In this document: one piece after another, positions 34,909 through 42,760 of the stretch
How positions within the stretch are numbered: the stretch's first letter is position 1
Layout: the number at the start of each line of letters is the position of its first letter
Origin: Anaplasmataceae bacterium AB001_6
GTDB lineage: Bacteria; Pseudomonadota; Alphaproteobacteria; Rickettsiales; Anaplasmataceae
Reading direction: 5' to 3'
Length of the DNA: 64,000 nt
Assembly (NCBI GenBank): GCA_020002265.1
Contig: CP048228.1
Span: 372,001-436,000 of the forward strand
The notes under the pieces: model-generated
The model's input: only the letters and a program-made list of their open reading frames with translations
Database searches by the model: none
Told to the model about the DNA's origin: nothing
Program-made: the position numbers and the translations under genes

Positions 34909-35772
34909 ATGGATGAATTTGCAATAAAAGCTTATAGGATGCATTCAACGAAAAACGAATTTATTATATTGGATTGCTTTGTTTTTACTAAAAATTTTAT
35001 AGAAAGAAATCTATCAAAAATTTTCTATCGTATTTTTGAATTAACCAAGAATAATCTTTGTGATCAGATTATATTCTTTTTCCGTGATAATCAAAATGAC
35101 TGTGAAATGAGAATATATAATTATAATTGCTCTTTGGCTGAAGCATGCGGCAACGCTACAGTATGTGTTGCATATTTGTTGCATAAAAAATTAAAGAAAA
35201 ACAGATTATCAATAAGAATTTTAGATAAATTAATTTTCGCGGATATAAATGATGACGGAAGTGTTTCAGTTAATATGGGTAAAGTTTCCTATGGGTGGCA
35301 AAATATTCCGTTATCAAAAGAGCAAGATTGCTTGAAAATTGATTCAATTGATGCATTCTATACAAAAAAATATGGATTCCCTATGGCTTTTAATGTTGGA
35401 AATCCCCATCTTATTTTTTTTATTCAATCTTTGGATATATTAAATATGACAGATGCGAAAAATCTTGAAAAAGATTTATTATTTCCACAAGGAATTAATA
35501 TTAGTTTCGTGGAAAAAAAAGATAAGGAATATTTTGTGAGGGTATGGGAACGCGGTGTTGGAGAAACGCAATCTTGTGGCAGCGCAGCTTGTGCCATATA
35601 TTTTGCACTCTGTATGAAGGAATTTTGCCAATTTGGAGATGATATATCTATTAATTTTCAAGGAGGAAAAGTTTTTTTATCCTATAAAAATGCAAACGTT
35701 ATATTTATTAATTATCCTATTTTAATAGATAAATACTTAATATCTAAATTTAATTTTAAATATTTATATTAA
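34909..35772 (+). CDS. dapF: Diaminopimelate epimerase
   Basis: DapF converts LL- to meso-diaminopimelate for peptidoglycan and lysine. The catalytic Cys pair is present: Cys80 in EACGNATVC and Cys223 in TQSCGSAAC. Other landmarks are MHSTKNEFIILD (the MHGLGNDF equivalent), VNMGKVSYGWQNIPL, and NVGNPHLIFFI. The 287-residue length is normal. Its presence suggests that the cell makes its own cross-linkable wall precursor, consistent with mreB nearby in the window. No ribosome site is clear before the ATG. Confidence 0.93.
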   Translation: MDEFAIKAYRMHSTKNEFIILDCFVFTKNFIERNLSKIFYRIFELTKNNLCDQIIFFFRDNQNDCEMRIYNYNCSLAEACGNATVCVAYLLHKKLKKNRLSIRILDKLIFADINDDGSVSVNMGKVSYGWQNIPLSKEQDCLKIDSIDAFYTKKYGFPMAFNVGNPHLIFFIQSLDILNMTDAKNLEKDLLFPQGINISFVEKKDKEYFVRVWERGVGETQSCGSAACAIYFALCMKEFCQFGDDISINFQGGKVFLSYKNANVIFINYPILIDKYLISKFNFKYLY

Positions 35773-36022
35773 ATTATTAATTTATATAGTAATTCATGTT
35801 ATAATTCTAGTTGATATTGTAGTCTTAGAGTTAAGGATAGTTGCAAATTCATTTTTCTGATTGATTATTTATACACTAGATCAAACTGTATTTATAAATC
35901 TATTATTATAAATGATTATTTCTTCATAGCTTTGATGCATAAGATTTCAATAAATATTAATATATTTAGATCTGTTCTTTTTGAAATAGGTTACGATTTT
36001 TAAAAAGTATAACATGCAGATT

Positions 36023-36056
36023 TTATCGAATAAAAAGCCGATTTCGATAATTTTTT
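36023..36056 (+). terminator. Terminator or attenuator upstream of the 54-bp repeat gene
   Basis: TTATCGAA (36023-36030) pairs with TTCGATAA (36043-36050) and runs into TTTTTT. It lies only 38 bases before the ancestral ATG at 36094, so it could attenuate that gene rather than end dapF, 250 bases upstream. A second hairpin (about 35972-35998) in this leader resembles the one before the paralogue at 36752. Otherwise 35773-36093 is AT-rich and gene-free, with a weak promoter candidate TTGATG (35932), 17 bases, TATTAA (35955). Confidence 0.5.
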
Positions 36057-36114
36057 ATCTGATAGTTGTTTTTATGTATTTTAGAGGTAGTTTATGGTTA
36101 TGGATTTTTAAAAT

Positions 36115-36537
36115 ATGTCTTTTGATTTAACTAGTGATGCAGTGTCTATAATGGATCAATCTATTGTGTTTGCTGATGCTGGACAGTCTTATATAAATAT
36201 AACTGGAGTAGCAACTTCGGAGACATTACTAGAAGGTTTAATGCCAACAGTGGATCCAATCCAACCAGCAGAAAGACCAGAAGTAGAAGGTTTAATGCCA
36301 ACAGTAGATCCAATCCAACCAGCAGAAAGACCAGAAGTAGAAGGTTTAATGCCAACAGTAGATCCAATCCAACCAGCGGCAAGACCAGAAGTAGAAGGTT
36401 TAATGCCAACAGTAGATCCAATCCAACCAGCAGAAAGACCAGAAGTAGAAGGTTTAATGCCAACAGTGCCAACAGCGGAATCAGTGATAAAACCATCAGA
36501 AGGATTAAAACCAGCGGCAAGACCAGAAGCGAAATAG
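36115..36537 (+). CDS. Pro-rich tandem repeat protein, paralogue of the 36752 gene, ancestral start disrupted
   Basis: The open frame encodes 140 residues: an N-terminal ~40-residue segment (TSDAVSIMDQSIVFADAGQS) clearly related to that of the next gene, then four full and one partial copies of an 18-residue unit EGLMPTVDPIQPAERPEV, and a short tail. The paralogue's start aligns with ATG 36094, which has the ribosome site, but here the sixth codon is TAA (36109-36111). Translation might restart at ATG 36115, in the same frame, or the gene may be silenced. The repeats are acidic and Pro-rich, without Cys or hydrophobic segments, like surface or effector repeat proteins. The function is unknown. 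Confidence 0.55.
   Translation: MSFDLTSDAVSIMDQSIVFADAGQSYINITGVATSETLLEGLMPTVDPIQPAERPEVEGLMPTVDPIQPAERPEVEGLMPTVDPIQPAARPEVEGLMPTVDPIQPAERPEVEGLMPTVPTAESVIKPSEGLKPAARPEAK
36232..36477 (+). repeat. 54-bp tandem repeats in coding sequence
   Basis: Full units start at 36232, 36286, 36340 and 36394; a partial one starts at 36448. Each encodes 18 residues. Units differ by only one to three bases (GTGGAT/GTAGAT, GCAGAA/GCGGCA), so expansion is recent. Because 54 is divisible by three, copy-number change keeps the frame. The repeat gives a spurious leucine-rich open frame on the opposite strand. Confidence 0.95.
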
Positions 36538-36603
36538 TTGGTAGTTTAGAAATTACCAGCGGAAGTATTATTAGAGAGATTATAAGGTATTTAGATATTA
36601 AGG

Positions 36604-36637
36604 TATGTAGACCTATTTTTTTTGAAATAGGTCATAC
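36604..36637 (+). terminator. Hairpin between the two paralogues
   Basis: GACCTAT (36610-36616) pairs with ATAGGTC (36627-36633), extended by GTAT/ATAC beyond a small bulge, then CTTTTTAGTTTTT. It can end the repeat gene's transcript. A wobble-paired version of the same hairpin occurs before the first paralogue at about 35972-35998, so it was duplicated with the gene. Confidence 0.55.
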
Positions 36638-36751
36638 TTTTTAGTTTTTCTAAAGAGATTGTATCAGGTAAAAAAAATCGATCTTTAATAACCTTTTATT
36701 TGCTACTGATTTAGCTGATAATTGTTTTTATATTTTATTTAGAGGATGTTT

Positions 36752-37534
36752 ATGATTATAGATTTTGATAGCGTTTCTTTTGGGTTATCTGATGAAATAA
36801 TGTTTATAACAGATCAATCTGTTGTGTTTGCTGATGTTGAAAAATCTTGTATAGATATACGTGAAGTATCAGGTGCGTCAACCTCATATTTACTAAAACC
36901 AGCAATAAGACCAGAAGCAGCATTATCAGAAGAATCAGAAATAAAATCAGAAGCATTCCCAACAGAATTAGAGGCGGAAGTATCGGTATTACCAGAAACT
37001 GCTTTCAATGACGATTGGATAGATCAGTACTTTGATTTTAACAATATATGTGATCAAGATTTATATTTGTCATTTTCATTTTCTTTTGATGGACTTAGTG
37101 TTGATGACGCTCAATTACAAACTGCTGGATTTGAAGAATTGGGAGAGTTCTTTTTAGAAAAGAATATATTTACAGGAAGAAGTGGTAATAATTATGATGG
37201 TTATCAATTTTTCTACAAAGATGGTTGTATACTAGGTATTAAGGAGGGATCCCCTGTCTTATTACAATCAGAATCAGATCATTATGCTGTTTCTGCTAAT
37301 GTGGTATCCAATATTATGCATGAATTAAATTTTAATGTATCTAAAGATTTAACAGCTGAATCTAACATTGAAGTAACAGGAAATCTTATATTCCGTGATG
37401 CTGATCATATTGATTCTCAAATTATGACTAACATGTATATTCCACCTTTAAATAACGAATCTATGGGAGAATTGGTATCAGGAGGCGCACACTTGAGTTT
37501 TCATACTCCTTACAGTTTTAAGATTGCAATTTAA
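36752..37534 (+). CDS. Hypothetical 260-residue protein, paralogue of the repeat gene
   Basis: I choose ATG 36752, seven bases after AGAGG; an ATG at 36746 abuts the ribosome site, and the paralogue's preserved start aligns with 36752. Residues 1-45 match the paralogue (SDEIMFITDQSVVFADVEKS against SDAVSIMDQSIVFADAGQS). A short Pro/Glu/Ser-rich linker (KPAIRPEAALSEESEIKSEA) corresponds to the repeat region and to the KPAARPEA tail of the paralogue. The C-terminal ~160 residues (from NDDWIDQYFDF) form a separate, probably beta-rich domain that I do not recognise. No signal peptide. Likely role: unknown, with candidate host interaction suggested by the repeat-bearing sister. Confidence 0.65.
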   Translation: MIIDFDSVSFGLSDEIMFITDQSVVFADVEKSCIDIREVSGASTSYLLKPAIRPEAALSEESEIKSEAFPTELEAEVSVLPETAFNDDWIDQYFDFNNICDQDLYLSFSFSFDGLSVDDAQLQTAGFEELGEFFLEKNIFTGRSGNNYDGYQFFYKDGCILGIKEGSPVLLQSESDHYAVSANVVSNIMHELNFNVSKDLTAESNIEVTGNLIFRDADHIDSQIMTNMYIPPLNNESMGELVSGGAHLSFHTPYSFKIAI

Positions 37535-37661
37535 GTTTGTTTTCACTGAAATGAGAATAAAGTACTTTTCCTGACTATTTGTGCTAGTTGCGTTATCGAT
37601 TTATTAATAAATACAATTTAAATTTTCTTTTTTCTCGTTTAAATTGTACTTGGAGGTACAT

Positions 37662-38522
37662 ATGATAACAGGGGGTGATGATTTCATTTCACAACTTACT
37701 TCTTTGGCAAATAACAGTAATTCAGATTGTGTTAACGCTAGTTTTTTTATTTTCTATAATAATCATTTTAGTGACATGAATTTCAATGTTGATCTTATAT
37801 GTGGAGCTGACTTTGATGATGGATGTGGGTGTTCGGGTGGTGATAAAGTAGAGCCATCATTTTTACTTACAAGATCTGATTATGAAGCTGCTTTAAATTA
37901 TGGGGAAGATGTATCTTTAGGATCAATGATTGGAATTAAAAAACAAGAATTAGAACCTGTAAAAGGATTATCAATGGAATTTATAAATGGAAGTGAAGGA
38001 GATTTAGGTTCTTACTATATGAATGTTACGATGCCATATAAAAGTGGTGATATTCGCGTAGATCCTGATCAACTTGCTTTTTTTCATTCAGTAATTGATA
38101 ACGAAGATAGTCCTGTGTCGTTTTATGGTTATTTGCAAGATAATACAGAAATTCTATTAAATGCACTACTTGAAGATTCAATGTCTAGGATATTTCTAAC
38201 TACTAAAGATGGTTCTGGTCAAGATATTGCTTATGAAAATGATTTAAATCTGGTGAAAATTTCTGTTAAAGATGTAGATTTTAATACATTAAATGAATTT
38301 GCAAACGGGATTAAAGTTTCTAGCGAAAATTTCAAATATGATTATAATAGATTTTCAATTGATGGTAATTTATCCAGAGGTACAGATCCTTCAGTATATA
38401 AGTTGAATGGATTGCCTAGATGCTTTGACAATGTTTACTCATCTGAAAATGTAACTACTTTGATGTCAGTTAATATACCTGCCGTTCCTTTCTTATTAAA
38501 ATATCACGTAGTTAATGCGTAA
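37662..38522 (+). CDS. Hypothetical 286-residue protein
   Basis: GGAGG at 37652-37656 selects ATG 37662; an upstream in-frame TTG is not needed. The protein is acidic, mostly beta-strand-like, with no signal peptide and no membrane segment. A Cys/Gly patch (DDGCGCSGGDK at about 57-67) stands out and could bind a metal. It follows the paralogous pair on the same strand with a 127-base gap, so it belongs to the same accessory patch, and is convergent with flgL. The family is not recognised. Confidence 0.65.
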   Translation: MITGGDDFISQLTSLANNSNSDCVNASFFIFYNNHFSDMNFNVDLICGADFDDGCGCSGGDKVEPSFLLTRSDYEAALNYGEDVSLGSMIGIKKQELEPVKGLSMEFINGSEGDLGSYYMNVTMPYKSGDIRVDPDQLAFFHSVIDNEDSPVSFYGYLQDNTEILLNALLEDSMSRIFLTTKDGSGQDIAYENDLNLVKISVKDVDFNTLNEFANGIKVSSENFKYDYNRFSIDGNLSRGTDPSVYKLNGLPRCFDNVYSSENVTTLMSVNIPAVPFLLKYHVVNA

Positions 38523-38572
38523 ATTTTCTTGAAGGAAAAATGAGTAGATATAACTTTTGTGATTTTATCTGC

Positions 38573-39538
38573 TTATTTAAGAGAAGAGTTTAGTATATCT
38601 ATTGCGATGGATGATAGTGCTTCATTTATGCTTTTTGAATTCATTAGATTACTAAACTCTTCCATTATTTCCGCTATGTCCTTTTCTGTGGAAAGCATGC
38701 TATCCAGATATTCTTTGTTGTATGTAGATATTCCTTCTTGTATACTTTTTTGTTGTATTATAGCACGTGCATGTTGTTCTATTGTCGCTTTTATATCAAT
38801 CATTTCAGTGCAAGCGGCATCTAATATTCTGATTGCTGACGCAGGGACATCTGCTCCTATTAGCTCTGTTTCTTTAATGTAGTCCAAGGCAACAAAACAT
38901 AAGGCAAAGCCATCTTGGTATGCAGTTGTTCCATATTCTTTGATGATACTTTGGTTAATTGCTATATTTCTTAATTGTGAATTTCCAGAAAAATATTTTT
39001 TATTGATGTGTGTCTTTAAATCTTCTACGTTATCGAAATTTGTTACATTATCAATTGAATCATATGATTTAGGGGGACAATCTTTTATTGCGGGGGTATT
39101 TGTTTTGATACCGGAAAAAATATATTTTGAATCATGTCTATAATTTAACATGGATGTAAAATTATCTCTTATTGTATCTATATTATCTACCAGCATTCTA
39201 TTGCTAGATTGCGCATCTGAAGTAGATATTTGATTTCTTATTTCTTCCATTAATTTGATTGCATCCTTAACAATAAGAACTGTGATTTCTGATGTTGAAT
39301 ATGCCATATCTATTGCATTCATTCCTACTGCATTATTGCTTATTTGATTCCTACTGTTTATTATATTGGATATTTGATCAGTACGTTGTATTTCAGCAAA
39401 ATTACTATATTCTGTGCTTTGTGCCATTTGATCCAATTTTTTATTGACATCTCCATAGCTCTTTGTTGACAGCAATCTTATTTTCTGATTGAAAGAATTT
39501 GTACTCACCCTTGGATTTCTAATGTTGGATACTCCCAT
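38573..39538 (-). CDS. flgL: Flagellar hook-filament junction protein FlgL
   Basis: FlgL (HAP3) connects the hook-side junction to the flagellin filament and resembles flagellin. The 321-residue protein has the family's helical ends: a N-terminal heptad-rich region with STKSYGDVNKKL and ISNNAVGMNAIDMAYST, the RMLVDNIDTIRDNFTSMLNYRHDSKYIFSG block, which matches the conserved N....G.Y.FSG region, and a C-terminal helix ending ...MNSKSINEALSSIAIDILNS. It lies 12 bases after the flgK stop, confirming the pair. Whether the flagellum is complete cannot be judged from this window. Confidence 0.85.
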   Translation of the reverse strand: MGVSNIRNPRVSTNSFNQKIRLLSTKSYGDVNKKLDQMAQSTEYSNFAEIQRTDQISNIINSRNQISNNAVGMNAIDMAYSTSEITVLIVKDAIKLMEEIRNQISTSDAQSSNRMLVDNIDTIRDNFTSMLNYRHDSKYIFSGIKTNTPAIKDCPPKSYDSIDNVTNFDNVEDLKTHINKKYFSGNSQLRNIAINQSIIKEYGTTAYQDGFALCFVALDYIKETELIGADVPASAIRILDAACTEMIDIKATIEQHARAIIQQKSIQEGISTYNKEYLDSMLSTEKDIAEIMEEFSNLMNSKSINEALSSIAIDILNSSLK

Positions 39539-39550
39539 AAATTATGTTTT

Positions 39551-41809
39551 TTAATTAAATAATCTTAGTATTGATTTTTGTATTTCTATATTTTGTTTTA
39601 GTACTTCATTTACTAAGTCAACTCTTTGACGTATCTCTTCAGCTTTAGCGCGTTCATCAGGTAGACTGACTCCTGTAATATTTCGATAATCCTCTGTAAT
39701 TAGAGTATTATATCTGTGGTGTGTTTCACTTGTTGTTTCTTGCGTTGAAATTTTTAGCGAAGATGCATTTAATATATCTATTGAAAAATCATTAAAAGTT
39801 TGCTCAACAGTTTGAAATTGTATATTCCTGAATTTTAATTGTAAAAATTGACCAATATTTCTGTTGTCAGATATTGCAATATCATAATTTATACCGTCTC
39901 TTTCTTCTAAAAGTGTGTTGTGTAAATTTAGATCGGTAAAATACACAGATTTTGCTGTATGTCTAAGTAAATCATTAGTTCTTTTAAATAAGTTAAAGAA
40001 TTCTCCTTCTGTTAAAAATCCTTCTTGATTATCATTATGTTGTATTTCTCTTATATATATTCCATGAAATTCATTAACAGTTTTCATTTGTATACAACCT
40101 GCAACATTATTTGGAGATATCGCTATCCCGTCTGCATCTACTAAATTGGCAAATAGTAGCTGTTCGTTATCTTTATACATCCTATGTCCTGCAGTAGGAG
40201 ATGTAGGTGCTAAATCAAACCTTTTATTGATATTTCTAGGAACTCCCATTTCAGCAACGTTGATTTTAAATTTTATAGGGAGAGTTTCGCCATTGTAATA
40301 TATATCCATTTCTAGATATATATTTTCCTGTTGTGTTGGTAATGCAGAAAGATCAAGTTGCATATTGGTATCTAATAATAATTCCATATACTCATTCTGC
40401 AGAGTAGTTTTATATTGCTCATATTGTAGTGCTGTAGGAGATATATCAATGTATTTGTTATTAACCTGATCGTAATATTTCACTTTAATATTCTCTAGAG
40501 ATATTTCAACGCTTTCATCTGATTGATTATCTACCTCCATATTCAGATTCAATTTATCTCCTGCAAGTCCTTTATTTACTAATCTGACGCTTTTAATATT
40601 TTCGTGATTAGTGTTATCTGATGATGCAAAATGCTTATTAACATCATCAAGAAATTCACCAATTGTTTTATCATGGACATTTATCCTGTATGGTTTGAGA
40701 TAAACACCAGGTGAAGTCTGTATTGGATTGCCTGTTTCCTTATCTATTAATAATATTTCAAGATCACTATCTTTTCCTACTTCATCTAATTTAGTGTATT
40801 GATGATTGCTAGTGATTGTTTCATATCCTGGTACGATAATACCATTATTTTGTACCGCATTTGTATGCTCCATTAATTGAAATGTTAAATCGTTCATTTG
40901 ATCTAAAACAACTTGTATTTCTTTTTTCATTTCAATCATTGCGGTTATGTTTCCTTTGCCTAGATCTTGAAGATATAATGTTTTATCTCTACCTTTATCT
41001 GTTGTTTTCAATGTTACAGAAAAATCCTCTTCTGCTGCATTATCGTTTATATCGTATATATTATTGTATGTAAATTGTGATAATAAACTTCCTTGCAGTA
41101 ATTGGTATTTGTCTTCGTGCGTACTTACATTGACACTTTTATTTTCTTGGATATGGTTTTCTATACTAATTTCTTTTGCTACATCTTCTAGTAATAATTT
41201 CTGTTTATAAAAGGCGTCTTGTAGTGCTAGGCCTTTTAGGTATCCTTTATTCATCTGTTCATTTAAAGAATGTATTTCAGATAAAGAGCTATTTATCTTT
41301 TTGAAACTAGCATTGATTTCTTCAGTTAAGCTATTATATATCCTATATAATTTTACTGCTGCTTCGTTGAAAAAATTCGTCATTTCAGTGCACTTTTCTC
41401 TGAATAACAATTGTCTTCCAGAGTTATCGGGATCAGAAAATAAGCTATGAGCTGCTTCAAACATTTTATGTATAGCGCTATTTATGTTTGTTGGATAATC
41501 ATTAATTGAAGCAGAAGCACTTTCTGGCCTTCCTAATATATAAGATATATCGTGGTTTATTGCTAATTTTTTACTATGATATGAGAGTTCTGAATTGGAA
41601 TGAATCATTTCTTTTAGCATTAATTCATCTGAAAAATCTACAAGAAACGATTTATTGAGACCATTGGATTTAACACTAGTATAATATTCTACTCTTTCAA
41701 ATCCTGGGACATCAGCGTTTGTGACATTATAACTTACAACGTTAAATTTACTTTTTAAATCGTTGCTATAATTCCCAAGTACGGACGTTGAATCTAAATT
41801 CACTTTCAT
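39551..41809 (-). CDS. flgK: Flagellar hook-associated protein 1 FlgK
   Basis: FlgK (HAP1) forms the first hook-filament junction ring. The 752-residue protein, longer than most, has the N-terminal rod/hook signature in diverged form (SYNVTNADVPGFERVEYYTS), the HAP1 region with DPDNSGRQLLFREKCTEMTNFFN (the usual P....R......a..L...F), and the C-terminal helix ending RVDLVNEVLKQNIEIQKSIL. The middle ~350 residues are a variable surface domain. It is third in a minus-strand operon after flgJ-like and flgN-like genes, with flgL next. Confidence 0.88.
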   Translation of the reverse strand: MKVNLDSTSVLGNYSNDLKSKFNVVSYNVTNADVPGFERVEYYTSVKSNGLNKSFLVDFSDELMLKEMIHSNSELSYHSKKLAINHDISYILGRPESASASINDYPTNINSAIHKMFEAAHSLFSDPDNSGRQLLFREKCTEMTNFFNEAAVKLYRIYNSLTEEINASFKKINSSLSEIHSLNEQMNKGYLKGLALQDAFYKQKLLLEDVAKEISIENHIQENKSVNVSTHEDKYQLLQGSLLSQFTYNNIYDINDNAAEEDFSVTLKTTDKGRDKTLYLQDLGKGNITAMIEMKKEIQVVLDQMNDLTFQLMEHTNAVQNNGIIVPGYETITSNHQYTKLDEVGKDSDLEILLIDKETGNPIQTSPGVYLKPYRINVHDKTIGEFLDDVNKHFASSDNTNHENIKSVRLVNKGLAGDKLNLNMEVDNQSDESVEISLENIKVKYYDQVNNKYIDISPTALQYEQYKTTLQNEYMELLLDTNMQLDLSALPTQQENIYLEMDIYYNGETLPIKFKINVAEMGVPRNINKRFDLAPTSPTAGHRMYKDNEQLLFANLVDADGIAISPNNVAGCIQMKTVNEFHGIYIREIQHNDNQEGFLTEGEFFNLFKRTNDLLRHTAKSVYFTDLNLHNTLLEERDGINYDIAISDNRNIGQFLQLKFRNIQFQTVEQTFNDFSIDILNASSLKISTQETTSETHHRYNTLITEDYRNITGVSLPDERAKAEEIRQRVDLVNEVLKQNIEIQKSILRLFN

Positions 41810-41858
41810 GATAATGCTTAAAATTTATTTTTTTTAATAATTCTATAAAAATAGCATC

Positions 41859-42242
41859 TCACTTTTTTGTATTTATAAAGAAAGTTTCAATATTTTTATC
41901 TACATTATATCTCTTAACTTTTTTATATTTTGAGTTACTAATTTTCTCTAGAAGTTTATAATTTAATCTTTGATATTTTGTTAACAAAATACGTTTCTTG
42001 TTAAGAGATTGGCTTAATGTTTTGATGATTTTTTGTATTTTTTCATCTTTTTTGAAAATTTGATTCTTATTTTGTATTTTGAATTCTAAAAGTTTATGTA
42101 ATATTTCAATATTTTTTGAATAATTCTCTTGCGAAGACTTTTTATCCAATCGATTAAAAATTTCTTGAATATGAATCTCATTAATACCTATTAAACAAAA
42201 TATATTTAACAATAGCTGTTTATCATTATCGCTTGATTTCAT
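41859..42242 (-). CDS. Flagellar export chaperone-like coiled-coil protein (FlgN-like)
   Basis: A Lys/Asn/Ile-rich, almost entirely helical protein. I choose ATG 42242, giving 127 residues and a 17-base overlap with the end of the upstream flgJ-like gene; the longer frame from 42293 would overlap it by 68 bases. There is no sequence signature strong enough to name it. Position between a FlgJ/rod-binding gene and flgK, the length, and the coiled-coil character fit FlgN or its alphaproteobacterial counterparts, which keep FlgK and FlgL unfolded before export. That assignment is mainly from context. Confidence 0.5.
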   Translation of the reverse strand: MKSSDNDKQLLLNIFCLIGINEIHIQEIFNRLDKKSSQENYSKNIEILHKLLEFKIQNKNQIFKKDEKIQKIIKTLSQSLNKKRILLTKYQRLNYKLLEKISNSKYKKVKRYNVDKNIETFFINTKK

Positions 42243-42555
42243 TTTTATTATTAGATAATGATAATTGACCTGATTTAACCAATTCTTTGGCAATCATTTT
42301 TGTATATTCTCTAACTAATATATCTCTAGGCAAATGAGCATTTTTTTGCTCTGAAAATAAACTATTTTCTAATGTCTTTGAGAATAATTTGTGCACTAAT
42401 AGCTCCGTTAATTGTTCTTCAATTTCTTTATTATTTTGAGATTCTATTACTATAGGTTTAAATTTTTTTGTTTCTACTTTATGCTCAAAGCTTTTCTCTA
42501 TGCTTTCATTTTTTTGAATGGCGCTATTTTCCAGTGATATTTTGTCAATTTGCAT
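42226..42555 (-). CDS. flgJ: FlgJ-like rod-binding protein (short, without muramidase domain)
   Basis: A 109-residue protein from ATG 42555 (a TTG directly before it is in frame). After ~45 charged residues the second half matches the rod-binding domain: EEQLTELLVHKLFSKTLE, the FE.LFL..ML.SM equivalent, then LVREYTKMIAKELVKSGQLSL, corresponding to the ...D.QLA..LA..GGLGLA ending. Many alphaproteobacteria carry this short form without the glycosidase half. It heads the flgJ-flgN-flgK-flgL operon. Assignment is moderate because the sequence is diverged. Confidence 0.55.
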   Translation of the reverse strand: MQIDKISLENSAIQKNESIEKSFEHKVETKKFKPIVIESQNNKEIEEQLTELLVHKLFSKTLENSLFSEQKNAHLPRDILVREYTKMIAKELVKSGQLSLSNNKNEIKR

Positions 42556-42760
42556 CAATATCTTATCTCATTGAAGGTCTTTAGATAAGTAGCTAATTCT
42601 TAGTCTAATTACTTATTTTTATATTAATAATTTTTGTTAAATAGGTATTAAAATATAACTGTGTGAATTATATGCTAATTTTGATATTATTATATATAAT
42701 GCTTATTGTAATAAATAATTATTTTTGATACATTACTCTGTTTTTTACTCAAGATATTTT

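Noticed and set aside
36161-36520. Leucine-rich 119-codon open frame on the minus strand
   Set aside because: It is the mirror image of the 54-bp repeats; it has no ribosome site and no independent sequence character.
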